Positions 6,119 to 12,209 of a DNA stretch of 12,209 nucleotides are shown in pieces. Every line of letters begins with the position of its first letter. Within the stretch, counting starts at the first letter, position 1. The notes under the pieces are model-generated. The model saw only the letters and a list, made by a program, of their open reading frames with translations, was not told the DNA's origin and made no database searches. Source of the DNA: HGM04593 sp045647745 (GTDB taxonomy: Bacteria; Bacteroidota; Bacteroidia; Bacteroidales; Bacteroidaceae); the NCBI GenBank assembly GCA_045647745.1, contig JAZRMQ010000024.1, forward strand, positions 1-12,209. Direction: 5' to 3'. A program made the translations under genes and the position numbers.

Positions 6119-6925
6119 TTATCGAACATTGCTGCATATAAACTCCTCGGCGGATTTTAGAGCATCCAACTTACCTACATCTATAAACTGCAAATTTTCG
6201 GCTACCACTCCATAGATTGGTTGCTTTGCCGCAGCCCACATATAGAAACTCATTATCGGGAAACGAGTGCCTTTTACCTCGTCTACCGGCAAGCCTTTCT
6301 CCTTTACATACTCATCCATCAAGGCAAGCACCCTGTCGCTGAGAATGTGAATACCCGAGAATGCCAACGCACGACATTGCTGAGGAACAATATCGGGAGA
6401 GATGACGCTGTAGTCACCAGTATCTGTGTTCATCCACCCTACCAAACGCAATGTATCGGGGGCAAAAAGCAAGAAACGAGTTGTCTTGCGGTCACTAACA
6501 AGCAACGACGCTAAAGCATCGTCTTTTACCTGCTGCTCGAACCAACGAATATCACAATTTGAAAGAATATCGACATTGTGTATCAAGAAACGGCCACAAC
6601 CCTCAAGATAACGGCGTGCGTGGAGCACTGCACCACCCGTCTCGAGCAACAATTCACGCTCATCGCTTATCTCCACGAGCATCCTACCGGCACATTTGTC
6701 ATTTTTTTCGGTCACAATCCACTCTTCGCCATTAACCCACTGCTCTACCTTATCGGCAAAATAGTGAATATTAACCACTGCCTCGTCTATCCCGGCCGAG
6801 AATAGTTTACGAGCCACGTGCTCTATAAGCGGCTTTTCACACACCGGCACAAGAGCCTTGGGAAGGGTATCGGTCAAAGGCTTAAGGCGAGTCCCTAACC
6901 CCGCCGCAAAAATCATTGCTTTCAT
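6119..6925 (-). CDS. Sugar-1-phosphate nucleotidyltransferase (MurU/HddC-like)
   Basis: A 268-residue cytoplasmic enzyme expected to join a nucleoside triphosphate to a sugar 1-phosphate, giving an NDP-sugar and pyrophosphate. The N terminus carries the family signature GLGTRLKPLT (9-18) and PKALVPV (22-28, catalytic Lys23), then LETGGAV (94-100) and NVD (117-119, the likely metal-binding Asp). It looks complete and is slightly longer than MurU-type enzymes, which are usually about 220-240 residues. Among known relatives it is closest in style to N-acetylmuramate-1-phosphate uridylyltransferase (MurU) of cell-wall recycling or to heptose-1-phosphate guanylyltransferase (HddC). The sequence alone does not settle the substrate. 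The AmgK-type sugar kinase usually paired with MurU is not adjacent. The gene stands alone between its own promoter and terminator. The ATG at 6925 is the only start that keeps the nucleotide-binding motif. Confidence 0.8.
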   Translation of the reverse strand: MKAMIFAAGLGTRLKPLTDTLPKALVPVCEKPLIEHVARKLFSAGIDEAVVNIHYFADKVEQWVNGEEWIVTEKNDKCAGRMLVEISDERELLLETGGAVLHARRYLEGCGRFLIHNVDILSNCDIRWFEQQVKDDALASLLVSDRKTTRFLLFAPDTLRLVGWMNTDTGDYSVISPDIVPQQCRALAFSGIHILSDRVLALMDEYVKEKGLPVDEVKGTRFPIMSFYMWAAAKQPIYGVVAENLQFIDVGKLDALKSAEEFICSNVR

Positions 6926-6959
6926 TATTTTTGGTAGCTGTTTCTTAATTTTACTGTTA

Positions 6960-6991
6960 CGAAATTAGTGTAAAAAAACGAATATATCAAA
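6960..6991 (-). promoter_or_regulatory. Promoter of the nucleotidyltransferase gene
   Basis: On the minus strand TTTG (6991-6988), a 20-nt spacer and TAATTTCG (6967-6960) give a good Bacteroidota promoter with one -7 mismatch. The transcript would start near 6954, leaving a ~29-nt leader. It is divergent from the operon promoter at 7011-7038, with the -33 regions only about 20 bp apart. Confidence 0.6.
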
Positions 6992-7010
6992 TAATGGCGA
7001 AAGCATTGCA

Positions 7011-7038
7011 TTTGAAAGGATTAAAATGTATATATTTG
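7011..7038 (+). promoter_or_regulatory. Promoter of the DUF4199-to-apbE operon
   Basis: TATATTTG (7031-7038) fits the Bacteroidota -7 consensus. TTTG at 7011-7014 is 16 nt upstream, slightly short; a TTG at 7006-7008 gives 22 nt. Transcription would start near 7045, about 20 nt before the ATG at 7064. No Shine-Dalgarno sequence precedes that ATG, only an A-rich leader. Confidence 0.55.
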
Positions 7039-7063
7039 CCTTGAATATTATAAAAACAAAAAA

Positions 7064-7594
7064 ATGGAGCAGACAGAGTCAAAAGGTTTTTACCAGTATG
7101 CAATGCAATATGGTACTTATTTGGGCATCTTTTGGGCTATTATGTATATATTGCTTTTTAAGTTCCCTACCAGCCCATCATTTTCGGCAATAGCAATGAC
7201 AATGTTGTTCTGCTCGCCATTCTTGGCAGGAAGATTTGCCATCAACTACCGCAGGAAAGAGTGCAACAACGATATAAAATACCCGCAAGCGTGGACCTTC
7301 CTGTTTTGTATGTATATCAGCGCAACACTCTTCAGCGCAATGACAAACTACATTTTCTTCAACATCATCGACCAAGGCAGTTTTATGATGGACTTTAATA
7401 ATATTCTCTCGCAGATGATAAGCGCCCCCAACATTGACGAAGCGACAAGAATACAATTTGAAGAGATGCAGGATTGGTTTTCAAAGCAAACAGTCAACGA
7501 TATTATATGGCAGCTTTTGAATAATAATATTTTCAGTTCATTAGCCCTTCCGCCAATAATTGCACTATTTGTAAGAAATAGCATAAAAGAATAA
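7064..7594 (+). CDS. DUF4199 family inner-membrane protein
   Basis: A 176-residue protein with four likely membrane segments (about 18-34, 40-60, 76-100 and 146-171) and a hydrophilic, acidic stretch between the third and fourth (about 104-145). Length and layout match DUF4199, a Bacteroidota family of unknown function usually encoded just before a GT2 glycosyltransferase, as here: the next start codon is 5 nt after this stop. The constant pairing suggests a partner or accessory subunit for the membrane-bound glycosyltransferase, possibly in lipid-linked sugar handling, but that is inference. It is the first gene of the five-gene operon. There is no signal peptide and no catalytic motif that I recognise. 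Confidence 0.75.
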   Translation: MEQTESKGFYQYAMQYGTYLGIFWAIMYILLFKFPTSPSFSAIAMTMLFCSPFLAGRFAINYRRKECNNDIKYPQAWTFLFCMYISATLFSAMTNYIFFNIIDQGSFMMDFNNILSQMISAPNIDEATRIQFEEMQDWFSKQTVNDIIWQLLNNNIFSSLALPPIIALFVRNSIKE

Positions 7595-7599
7595 TAATT

Positions 7600-8550
7600 A
7601 TGGATATATCAGTCATAATACCACTTTACAACGAAGCAGAATCACTGCCCGAGCTCACACAATGGATTGAGCGAGTGATGCTGGAGAATAATTACACATA
7701 CGAAATAATATTCATTAACGACGGAAGCACCGACAACTCGTGGAGCATCATCGAGGAGCTAAAGAGTAAAAATGCCAATGTGCACGGCATTAAATTCCGT
7801 CGCAACTATGGCAAATCACCGGCGCTCTATTGTGGCTTTGAGCGCGCCAAAGGTGACGTTGTAATAACAATGGACGCCGACCTGCAGGACAGCCCCGACG
7901 AGATACCTATTTTATATAAGATGGTTACAAACGAGGGTTACGACCTTGTATCGGGTTACAAAAAGAAACGTTACGACCCACTGAGCAAGACTCTGCCCAC
8001 AAAGCTTTTCAATGCCACAGCACGCAAAGTTTCGGGCATAAAGAACCTGCACGACTTTAACTGCGGTCTCAAGGCCTATCGCAACGAGGTGGTGAAGAAC
8101 ATAGAGGTTTATGGCGATATGCACCGATATATCCCCTACCTTGCAAAGAATGCAGGATATGACAAGATTGGAGAGCTTGTTGTGCATCACCAAGCACGCA
8201 AATATGGCAAGAGCAAGTTCGGCATCAGCCGTTTCTTCCACGGTTACCTCGACCTTATCTCGTTGTGGTTCCTCTCAAAGTTCAGCCGTCGCCCAATGCA
8301 CATTTTTGGTCTTTGGGGCACAATGATGTTCCTCATTGGCTTTATCTCGACCATCATTGTGGGAGCAACAAAGCTCATAGCACTTGCCAACGGCGAACCC
8401 AGCAGATTGGTAACCGACTCACCCTATTTCTACATTGCACTGACAATGATGATTTTGGGCACACAACTGTTCCTCACCGGATTTATAGCCGAGCTTGTGA
8501 GCCGTACATCGCAGGACAGAAATAAATACAACATTTCAAAGGAGATATAA
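7600..8550 (+). CDS. GT2 family glycosyltransferase, polyprenyl-phosphate type (DPM1/GtrB/ArnC-like)
   Basis: A 316-residue inverting glycosyltransferase predicted to move a sugar from a nucleotide donor to a polyprenyl phosphate on the cytoplasmic face of the inner membrane. The GT-A domain shows SVIIPLYNE (4-12), NDGSTD (40-45) and the metal-binding DAD motif (92-94, within MDADLQD). Downstream come DFNCGLKAYR and a KYGKSKFG stretch typical of this subfamily. Two C-terminal membrane helices (about 234-262 and 275-300) followed by a short basic tail match the GtrB/ArnC/YkoT architecture and length. The sugar is not predictable from sequence. It sits between the DUF4199 gene (5-nt gap) and the lipoprotein gene; its TAA and the next ATG share one base (TAATG), implying translational coupling. 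Confidence 0.88.
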   Translation: MDISVIIPLYNEAESLPELTQWIERVMLENNYTYEIIFINDGSTDNSWSIIEELKSKNANVHGIKFRRNYGKSPALYCGFERAKGDVVITMDADLQDSPDEIPILYKMVTNEGYDLVSGYKKKRYDPLSKTLPTKLFNATARKVSGIKNLHDFNCGLKAYRNEVVKNIEVYGDMHRYIPYLAKNAGYDKIGELVVHHQARKYGKSKFGISRFFHGYLDLISLWFLSKFSRRPMHIFGLWGTMMFLIGFISTIIVGATKLIALANGEPSRLVTDSPYFYIALTMMILGTQLFLTGFIAELVSRTSQDRNKYNISKEI

Positions 8551-9044
8551 TGAAAAGCGCCACAAAGTATTTTTTCGGTTGTTTGGCGGCGTTGTTGGTT
8601 ACACTCTGCACTGGGTGTGACGGCGGGTACGATTGCGCACTGGACAACATTGCCTACAACCGCATAAAGTTCTACAATATCAACGAGAAAGGCATTGAGA
8701 CAGAATATGCCTTTCCCGAGCCATTGACCGTGTCGATGATAGTCAACGGGCGCGACTCGATAGTTGTCTACCATATCACCAATGCAAAAGAGCTGACACT
8801 GCCAATGAGCTACACAAACAACTGCGACACGGTGATATTGAAATTCTTTGACAAATACAACGACACTCTATTTGTACACCACAACAATATCCCCATCTAT
8901 CAATCAATGGAATGTGGCGTTATAATGCACCACAGACTAACAGGCGCCACTTCTACCAGCCTTTTCATTGATTCTCTGGCAATAAAGGAAGCCAGTGTTA
9001 ACTTTGACCACAATGAGAATATTAAGTTATATATTACTGAGTAG
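8550..9044 (+). CDS. DUF6452 family lipoprotein
   Basis: A 164-residue predicted lipoprotein. A hydrophobic signal (about 6-21) ends in the lipobox LCTGC, with Cys23 as the expected lipidated residue. The residues after it (DGG) lack strong retention signals that I can judge. The mature part is beta-rich with three further cysteines, in the segments DCALDN, NNCDT and MECGV. It resembles DUF6452, a Bacteroidota family of unknown function usually encoded beside a DUF6048 gene, as here. The start overlaps the previous stop by one base, and its 3' end overlaps the next gene by 32 nt, so expression of all three is probably coupled. A role in the outer envelope with the DUF6048 protein is inference. 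Confidence 0.7.
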   Translation: MKSATKYFFGCLAALLVTLCTGCDGGYDCALDNIAYNRIKFYNINEKGIETEYAFPEPLTVSMIVNGRDSIVVYHITNAKELTLPMSYTNNCDTVILKFFDKYNDTLFVHHNNIPIYQSMECGVIMHHRLTGATSTSLFIDSLAIKEASVNFDHNENIKLYITE

Positions 9045-9729
9045 TATGCTGCTCTTCGGCTCTTTGAGTGCCGGCGCGCAAGAGAACAAAAAGGAGAACA
9101 AAAAGGAGAGCAAGGCCGAGAAGAAAGAGAACTTTTGGAGCCTGTTTTCTTTTAAAGGCTTCGGTTTCTCGACCGACCTTTTTGGTTGCGCCTATTCACT
9201 CATTGGCGAGGGCATCAGCACCGAGATTGCCGCAGAGGTAAATTTTGGCAACCGCCTTTACCCCATAGTTGAGATGGGCTGGGCTTGGTGTAACACCACC
9301 GACGAGGGCACCGGCATAAAATACAGCACCAATGCCCCATACTACAAGGTGGGCTTCAACTACAATTTCCTGACAACCAAGGAGAACCCCAACCCCAAGC
9401 ACTATGTTTATGGCCTTGTTCGCTTTGGCTGGACAAATTTCAACTACAACGTTACAACACCGCCAATAACCGACCCTGTGTGGGGAGGCTCGGTAGCGCT
9501 CGACCTGAAAGATGTTGACGGCTCTTGCCTGTGGGGCGAGGTGGGCGCCGGCATAAAGGTTAAGATTGTCAAGGGCTTTCATATGGGCTGGAGCGTGCGA
9601 TATAAAATCAGATTTTCCGAGAAAAGGGGCGAGAATTCCAGAATGTGGTATGTTCCGGGATTCGGCATTAACCAAAGTTCCGGCTTTGGCGGGACATATA
9701 GCTTGATATACGATATACCTATTAAATAA
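9013..9729 (+). CDS. DUF6048 family secreted, outer-membrane-like protein
   Basis: A 238-residue protein when started at the ATG 9013. This start gives a clean signal peptide (MRILSYILLSSMLLFGS, cut near AGA/Q). The frame stays open to a GTG at 8995, but that adds six residues before the signal and is less likely. After the signal comes a Lys/Glu-rich linker (about 24-40) encoded partly by two tandem 12-nt repeats (9082-9093 and 9094-9105). The rest is rich in aromatic, Gly-containing beta strands and ends in YSLIYDIPIK, which resembles an outer-membrane beta-barrel. I recognise it as DUF6048, function unknown, usually next to DUF6452. The gene overlaps the lipoprotein gene by 32 nt and is 18 nt before apbE. 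A lipoprotein-barrel partnership is plausible but unproven. Confidence 0.68.
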   Translation: MRILSYILLSSMLLFGSLSAGAQENKKENKKESKAEKKENFWSLFSFKGFGFSTDLFGCAYSLIGEGISTEIAAEVNFGNRLYPIVEMGWAWCNTTDEGTGIKYSTNAPYYKVGFNYNFLTTKENPNPKHYVYGLVRFGWTNFNYNVTTPPITDPVWGGSVALDLKDVDGSCLWGEVGAGIKVKIVKGFHMGWSVRYKIRFSEKRGENSRMWYVPGFGINQSSGFGGTYSLIYDIPIK

Positions 9730-9747
9730 TTATATAGCGCTTAAACA

Positions 9748-10761
9748 ATGAACGGGAAACTAAGCAAATGGAAAATTGTGTTCCTTATTTTTCTTGTTGT
9801 AGGAACATTTTACATACTAAAAAATCACAAGCCCGAGGTTTATATAACCAACCAAGGTTATATATTCGGCACTCAATATCAAATAAAATACAAAGCTACC
9901 GACGACCTGCACAACGATATCAGGAGCGCGCTCAACGAGGTGGACAACGCCTTGTCAATGTTCAATAAAAAATCAATAATCAGTGCATTCAACAACAACG
10001 TCGATACAACTGCCAATGCGATGTTTACCGAGGTCTTTACCCTTGCACAAGAGGTATCGGCAAAAACCGACGGCGCTTTTGACATCACCGTTGCACCACT
10101 GGTAAATGCTTGGGGCTTTGGATTTAAAAAGGGCGAGCTGCCCGATAGCGCAACCATAAAAGGGTTGCTCGAAAATATAGGCTACCAGACTGTGGCGCTT
10201 GTCGACGGAAAGATTATCAAGCAGAACAAAAATACAATGCTCGATTGCGGCGCTATTGCAAAAGGATACGGCAGCGACGTTGTTGCGCGCCTGCTCGACA
10301 GCAAGAATGTAACCAATTATATGGTTGAGATTGGCGGCGAGGTGGTGACAAAAGGCTGCAACGACAGGGGCACAGCGTGGAACATAAGCATCAGCAAGCC
10401 CACCGAGAGCCGAAGCGCAAGCAACAACGAGCATCAGGCTATAATGAGCATCACCGGCAAGGCAATGGCAACGTCGGGCAACTATCGCAATTTCCGCATC
10501 GAGAATGGAAAGAAATTCGCCCACACCATCGACCCTCGCACCGGTTACCCGGTGCAACACTCACTACTCTCGGCAACAATAGTCGCCGACAATTGTGCAA
10601 AAGCCGATGCTTATGCCACAGCATCAATGGTCGTTGGATTAGAGAAGGCCATTGAGCTATGCAATGCCAACAATCTTGACGCGTTCTTCATCTATGCCGA
10701 CGAGAATGGCGAGCTGCAAACACTATCAACCGATGGGTTCAACAAATATGTGAAACAATAA
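9748..10761 (+). CDS. apbE: ApbE family FAD:protein FMN transferase
   Basis: A 337-residue enzyme that transfers FMN from FAD to a threonine of a target flavoprotein on the periplasmic side of the inner membrane, in a Mg2+-dependent reaction. The family motifs are present: an early GTQYQIKY (41-48), DCGAIAKGYG (166-175, the usual DLGAIAKGY with Leu replaced by Cys), SGNYRNF, HTIDPRTGYP (259-268), and the metal-binding pair Asp287/Thr291 in KADAYATA. A single N-terminal membrane helix (about 10-24) anchors it; there is no lipobox cysteine, unlike many ApbE proteins. Typical substrates are NqrB/C and RnfD/G subunits, but none is encoded nearby, so the target lies elsewhere or is an uncharacterised envelope protein. 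It is the last gene of the operon, followed 1 nt later by a bidirectional terminator. Confidence 0.92.
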   Translation: MNGKLSKWKIVFLIFLVVGTFYILKNHKPEVYITNQGYIFGTQYQIKYKATDDLHNDIRSALNEVDNALSMFNKKSIISAFNNNVDTTANAMFTEVFTLAQEVSAKTDGAFDITVAPLVNAWGFGFKKGELPDSATIKGLLENIGYQTVALVDGKIIKQNKNTMLDCGAIAKGYGSDVVARLLDSKNVTNYMVEIGGEVVTKGCNDRGTAWNISISKPTESRSASNNEHQAIMSITGKAMATSGNYRNFRIENGKKFAHTIDPRTGYPVQHSLLSATIVADNCAKADAYATASMVVGLEKAIELCNANNLDAFFIYADENGELQTLSTDGFNKYVKQ

Positions 10762-10762
10762 A

Positions 10763-10801
10763 AAAATATCGCCGTGCGTATGAAGTGCACGGCGATATTT
10801 T
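10763..10801. terminator. Bidirectional terminator between apbE and the MarC-family gene
   Basis: A perfect 15-bp stem (10763-10777 with 10787-10801, AAAATATCGCCGTGC) has a 9-nt loop. Poly-A on the left and poly-T on the right of the GC core supply a U-tail in both directions. It begins one base after the apbE stop codon and ends 19 nt before the MarC-family stop codon, so it serves both convergent transcripts. Confidence 0.88.
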
Positions 10802-10820
10802 ATTTCTCACTCAAAGCCCA

Positions 10821-11444
10821 TCAACCCTGTGGCGTTGGCATTGTGCTCATTGTATTAATAAAGTGCAACAGGTTAGAGGTGAACAATTTCACCGAAATTG
10901 CCAACAATATTATTCCAAAGAACTTACGGGTAAAATAGATACCACCCTTGCCAAGAGTTCTTTCAATCAAGGCCGTCGCCGACAAAATAATATAAACCAC
11001 TACCGCATTCACAGCCAATGCCATAAGAATGTTAACCGACGCATACTCGGCCTTCAGCGACAATAGTGTCGTGAACGAACCGGCACCGGCAAGCAACGGG
11101 AACACCAAAGGCACAAACGTTGCATTCTTTGCCAAATGTGACGTATCCTTAAAAATTTCAATATCCAAAATCATCTCGAGCGCCATAAGAAAGATAATCA
11201 CAGCGCCGGCAACGGCAAAAGAGTTTATATCCACTCCAAAGAGCCCCAGTATCCAATCTCCCACAAAAAAGAAGAGGAACATCAAGGCAAATGAGTAAAT
11301 CACAGCTTTGTTCACATTAATAATCTTGCCCTTGCCACGAAGCGAAAGCACAACTGGCATAATACCAATGGGGTCAATGATTGCGAAAAGCACAATAAAA
11401 GCGCTCACAAACTCCACAAAATTAAAAGCCGAAAAAATATCCAT
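10821..11444 (-). CDS. MarC family integral membrane protein
   Basis: A 207-residue inner-membrane protein with about six hydrophobic segments. It carries the family signature FAIIDPIGIMPVVLSL near the first helix and FPLLAGAGS in the middle. MarC proteins (UPF0056/TIGR00427) are widespread, and despite the historical name their role in multiple antibiotic resistance is not supported; the function is unknown. The frame is open upstream to a GTG at 11489, but that codon lies inside the predicted -7 box (11489-11496), upstream of the transcription start. The ATG at 11444 (MDIFSAFNF) is therefore the likely start, and the length then fits the usual 200-220. The gene is single, convergent with apbE and divergent from rpsA. 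Confidence 0.85.
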   Translation of the reverse strand: MDIFSAFNFVEFVSAFIVLFAIIDPIGIMPVVLSLRGKGKIINVNKAVIYSFALMFLFFFVGDWILGLFGVDINSFAVAGAVIIFLMALEMILDIEIFKDTSHLAKNATFVPLVFPLLAGAGSFTTLLSLKAEYASVNILMALAVNAVVVYIILSATALIERTLGKGGIYFTRKFFGIILLAISVKLFTSNLLHFINTMSTMPTPQG

Positions 11445-11488
11445 ACAACTTTTATTAATAAAAACAATCTCTAAACCTTTTACAACCA

Positions 11489-11496
11489 CAAATGTA
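11489..11496 (-). promoter_or_regulatory. -7 box of the MarC-family gene
   Basis: The minus strand reads TACATTTG, a full match to TAnnTTTG. A TTTG lies 23 nt further upstream, longer than the usual 19-21. The predicted start near 11482 gives a ~38-nt leader and rules out the upstream GTG as the start codon. Confidence 0.6.
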
Positions 11497-11612
11497 GAGA
11501 TATTTTTTTGAAATAATCACAAATAAAAATAAGCAATCGCAACAAATGTAAATATTTTTAAAAAAGCCGTAAAAATATAGTTACAAAACGCTTATATTTA
11601 ATAAAAAAGTTG

Positions 11613-11620
11613 TACCTTTG
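11613..11620 (+). promoter_or_regulatory. -7 box of rpsA
   Basis: TACCTTTG is a perfect Bacteroidota -7 box. No clear TTTG is found at 19-21 nt upstream, where the sequence is A/T-rich. Transcription would begin near 11627, giving a ~44-nt leader to the rpsA ATG. Confidence 0.65.
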
Positions 11621-11641
11621 CGGCCGAATTCTATCAACATA

Positions 11642-11665
11642 ATGTCTAACTCATTAACTATTTGA
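11642..11665 (+). CDS. Possible 7-codon upstream ORF in the rpsA leader
   Basis: An ATG at 11642 opens a short frame (MSNSLTI) that ends in TGA at 11663-11665, 5 nt before the rpsA start codon. It lies within the predicted leader. Such a mini-ORF could set ribosome loading on rpsA, or it could be chance in a short A/T-rich leader. Only comparison with related genomes would show whether it is conserved. Confidence 0.2.
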   Translation: MSNSLTI

Positions 11666-11670
11666 AAATT

Positions 11671-12209
11671 ATGAGCAAAGAAATTCTAACAGGTACACCC
11701 GATTTCAATTGGGAGTCGTACGAAAAAGGCGAGAACATCTCAGGCCTTTCTTATGAGCAGCTTGAGCAGGCCTATGATGGCACACTCAACAAGGTATCAA
11801 GCCGCGAAGTAGTTAACGGTACTGTTATCGGTATCAACAAGCGTGAAGTTATTGTAGACATCAACTACAAGCAGGACGCAATTATCCCCATCAGCGAGTT
11901 CCGCTACAACCCAGACCTCAAGGTAGGTGATCAGGTAGAGGTTTACATCGAGAACTTGGAGGACAAGAAGGGTCAGTTGAACCTTTCACACAAGAAAGCA
12001 CGCGCAAGCCGTTCTTGGGAGCTTGTAAACAAAGCAATGGAAGAGCAGGCTGTTGTACGTGGTTACATCAAGTGCCGCACAAAGGGCGGTATGATTGTAG
12101 ACGTATTCGGTATCGAGGCATTCTTGCCCGGTTCACAGATTGACGTTAAGCCTATCCGTGATTACGATGCTTACGTTGGTCAGACCGAAGACTTCAAAAT
12201 CGTTAAGAT
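11671..12209 (+). CDS. rpsA: 30S ribosomal protein S1, 5' part (runs off the window)
   Basis: The first 179 codons of ribosomal protein S1, which helps mRNA bind the 30S subunit and start translation. The gene continues past the window edge with no stop; Bacteroidota S1 proteins are typically near 600 residues. After an acidic N-terminal segment (about 1-46), the first S1/OB-fold repeat runs from about residue 47 (REVVNGTVIGINKREVIVD) to about 115. A second begins near 126 (AVVRGYIKCRTKGGMIVDV, then GIEAFLPGSQID). The ATG at 11671 is supported by the promoter position and family N terminus (MSKEI). No Shine-Dalgarno sequence is present, consistent with the leaderless-like, A-rich initiation common in this phylum. 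Nearby genes do not appear functionally linked. Confidence 0.95.
   Translation, partial: MSKEILTGTPDFNWESYEKGENISGLSYEQLEQAYDGTLNKVSSREVVNGTVIGINKREVIVDINYKQDAIIPISEFRYNPDLKVGDQVEVYIENLEDKKGQLNLSHKKARASRSWELVNKAMEEQAVVRGYIKCRTKGGMIVDVFGIEAFLPGSQIDVKPIRDYDAYVGQTEDFKIVK

Noticed and set aside
8995..9012. GTG at 8995 as the start of the DUF6048 gene
   Set aside because: It adds six polar residues before the signal peptide; the ATG at 9013 gives a standard signal sequence and a shorter overlap.
11445..11489. GTG at 11489 as the start of the MarC-family gene
   Set aside because: The codon lies inside the predicted -7 box, so it would not be transcribed; the extra 15 residues are not typical of the family.
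1..12209. CRISPR array, tRNA, transposase or phage genes
   Set aside because: No regularly spaced repeats, cloverleaf sequences or recognisable mobile-element proteins were seen on either strand.

Overview
The window looks like a piece of a Bacteroidota (Bacteroidales, Prevotella-like) chromosome. Several genes are preceded by the -7 box of this phylum (TAnnTTTG, e.g. TACCTTTG before rpsA and TACATTTG before the MarC gene). Start codons lack Shine-Dalgarno sequences and sit behind A/T-rich leaders. Two large secreted proteins end in a type IX secretion (T9SS/Por) type A sorting domain, and DUF4199, DUF6452 and DUF6048 are Bacteroidota families. The placement rests on recognising these features, not on a database search.

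Layout. Bases 1-250 hold no convincing gene but contain an inverted repeat that looks like part of a dispersed intergenic element. A small SRP RNA gene (minus strand, about 283-388) follows, with an intrinsic terminator and a consensus promoter lying unusually far upstream (532-562). Two tandem plus-strand genes (828-3383 and 3780-5984) encode modular cell-surface proteins. Both carry a signal peptide, a beta-sandwich module, chitobiase-C-terminal-like modules, a lipocalin-like module, Ig-like repeats and a T9SS tail, in different orders. A convergent minus-strand sugar-1-phosphate nucleotidyltransferase (6119-6925) is divergent from a five-gene plus-strand operon (7064-10761): DUF4199 membrane protein, GT2 polyprenyl-phosphate-type glycosyltransferase, DUF6452 lipoprotein, DUF6048 outer-membrane-like protein and ApbE flavin transferase. 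A bidirectional terminator separates that operon from a convergent MarC-family membrane protein (10821-11444). The window ends in the 5' part of rpsA (11671 onward).

The most unusual signal is in the two surface-protein genes. Each is followed by the same ~75-nt structured 3'-UTR element, 74 of 78 aligned positions identical, then by a near-perfect hairpin built on the same core. This non-coding segment is better conserved between the copies than the last 84 nt of coding sequence before it (about 70 of 84 identical). The genes also share a 14-nt motif just before the start codon. The second gene has an 18-bp perfect palindrome at the predicted transcription start. Together these suggest a surface-protein expression cassette with conserved 5' and 3' untranslated elements and shuffled internal modules, which may recur elsewhere in the genome.

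The remaining genes are mostly envelope-related: lipid-linked sugar transfer, a lipoprotein with a beta-rich partner, flavinylation and nucleotide-sugar synthesis. They are flanked by two conserved housekeeping genes, the SRP RNA and ribosomal protein S1.
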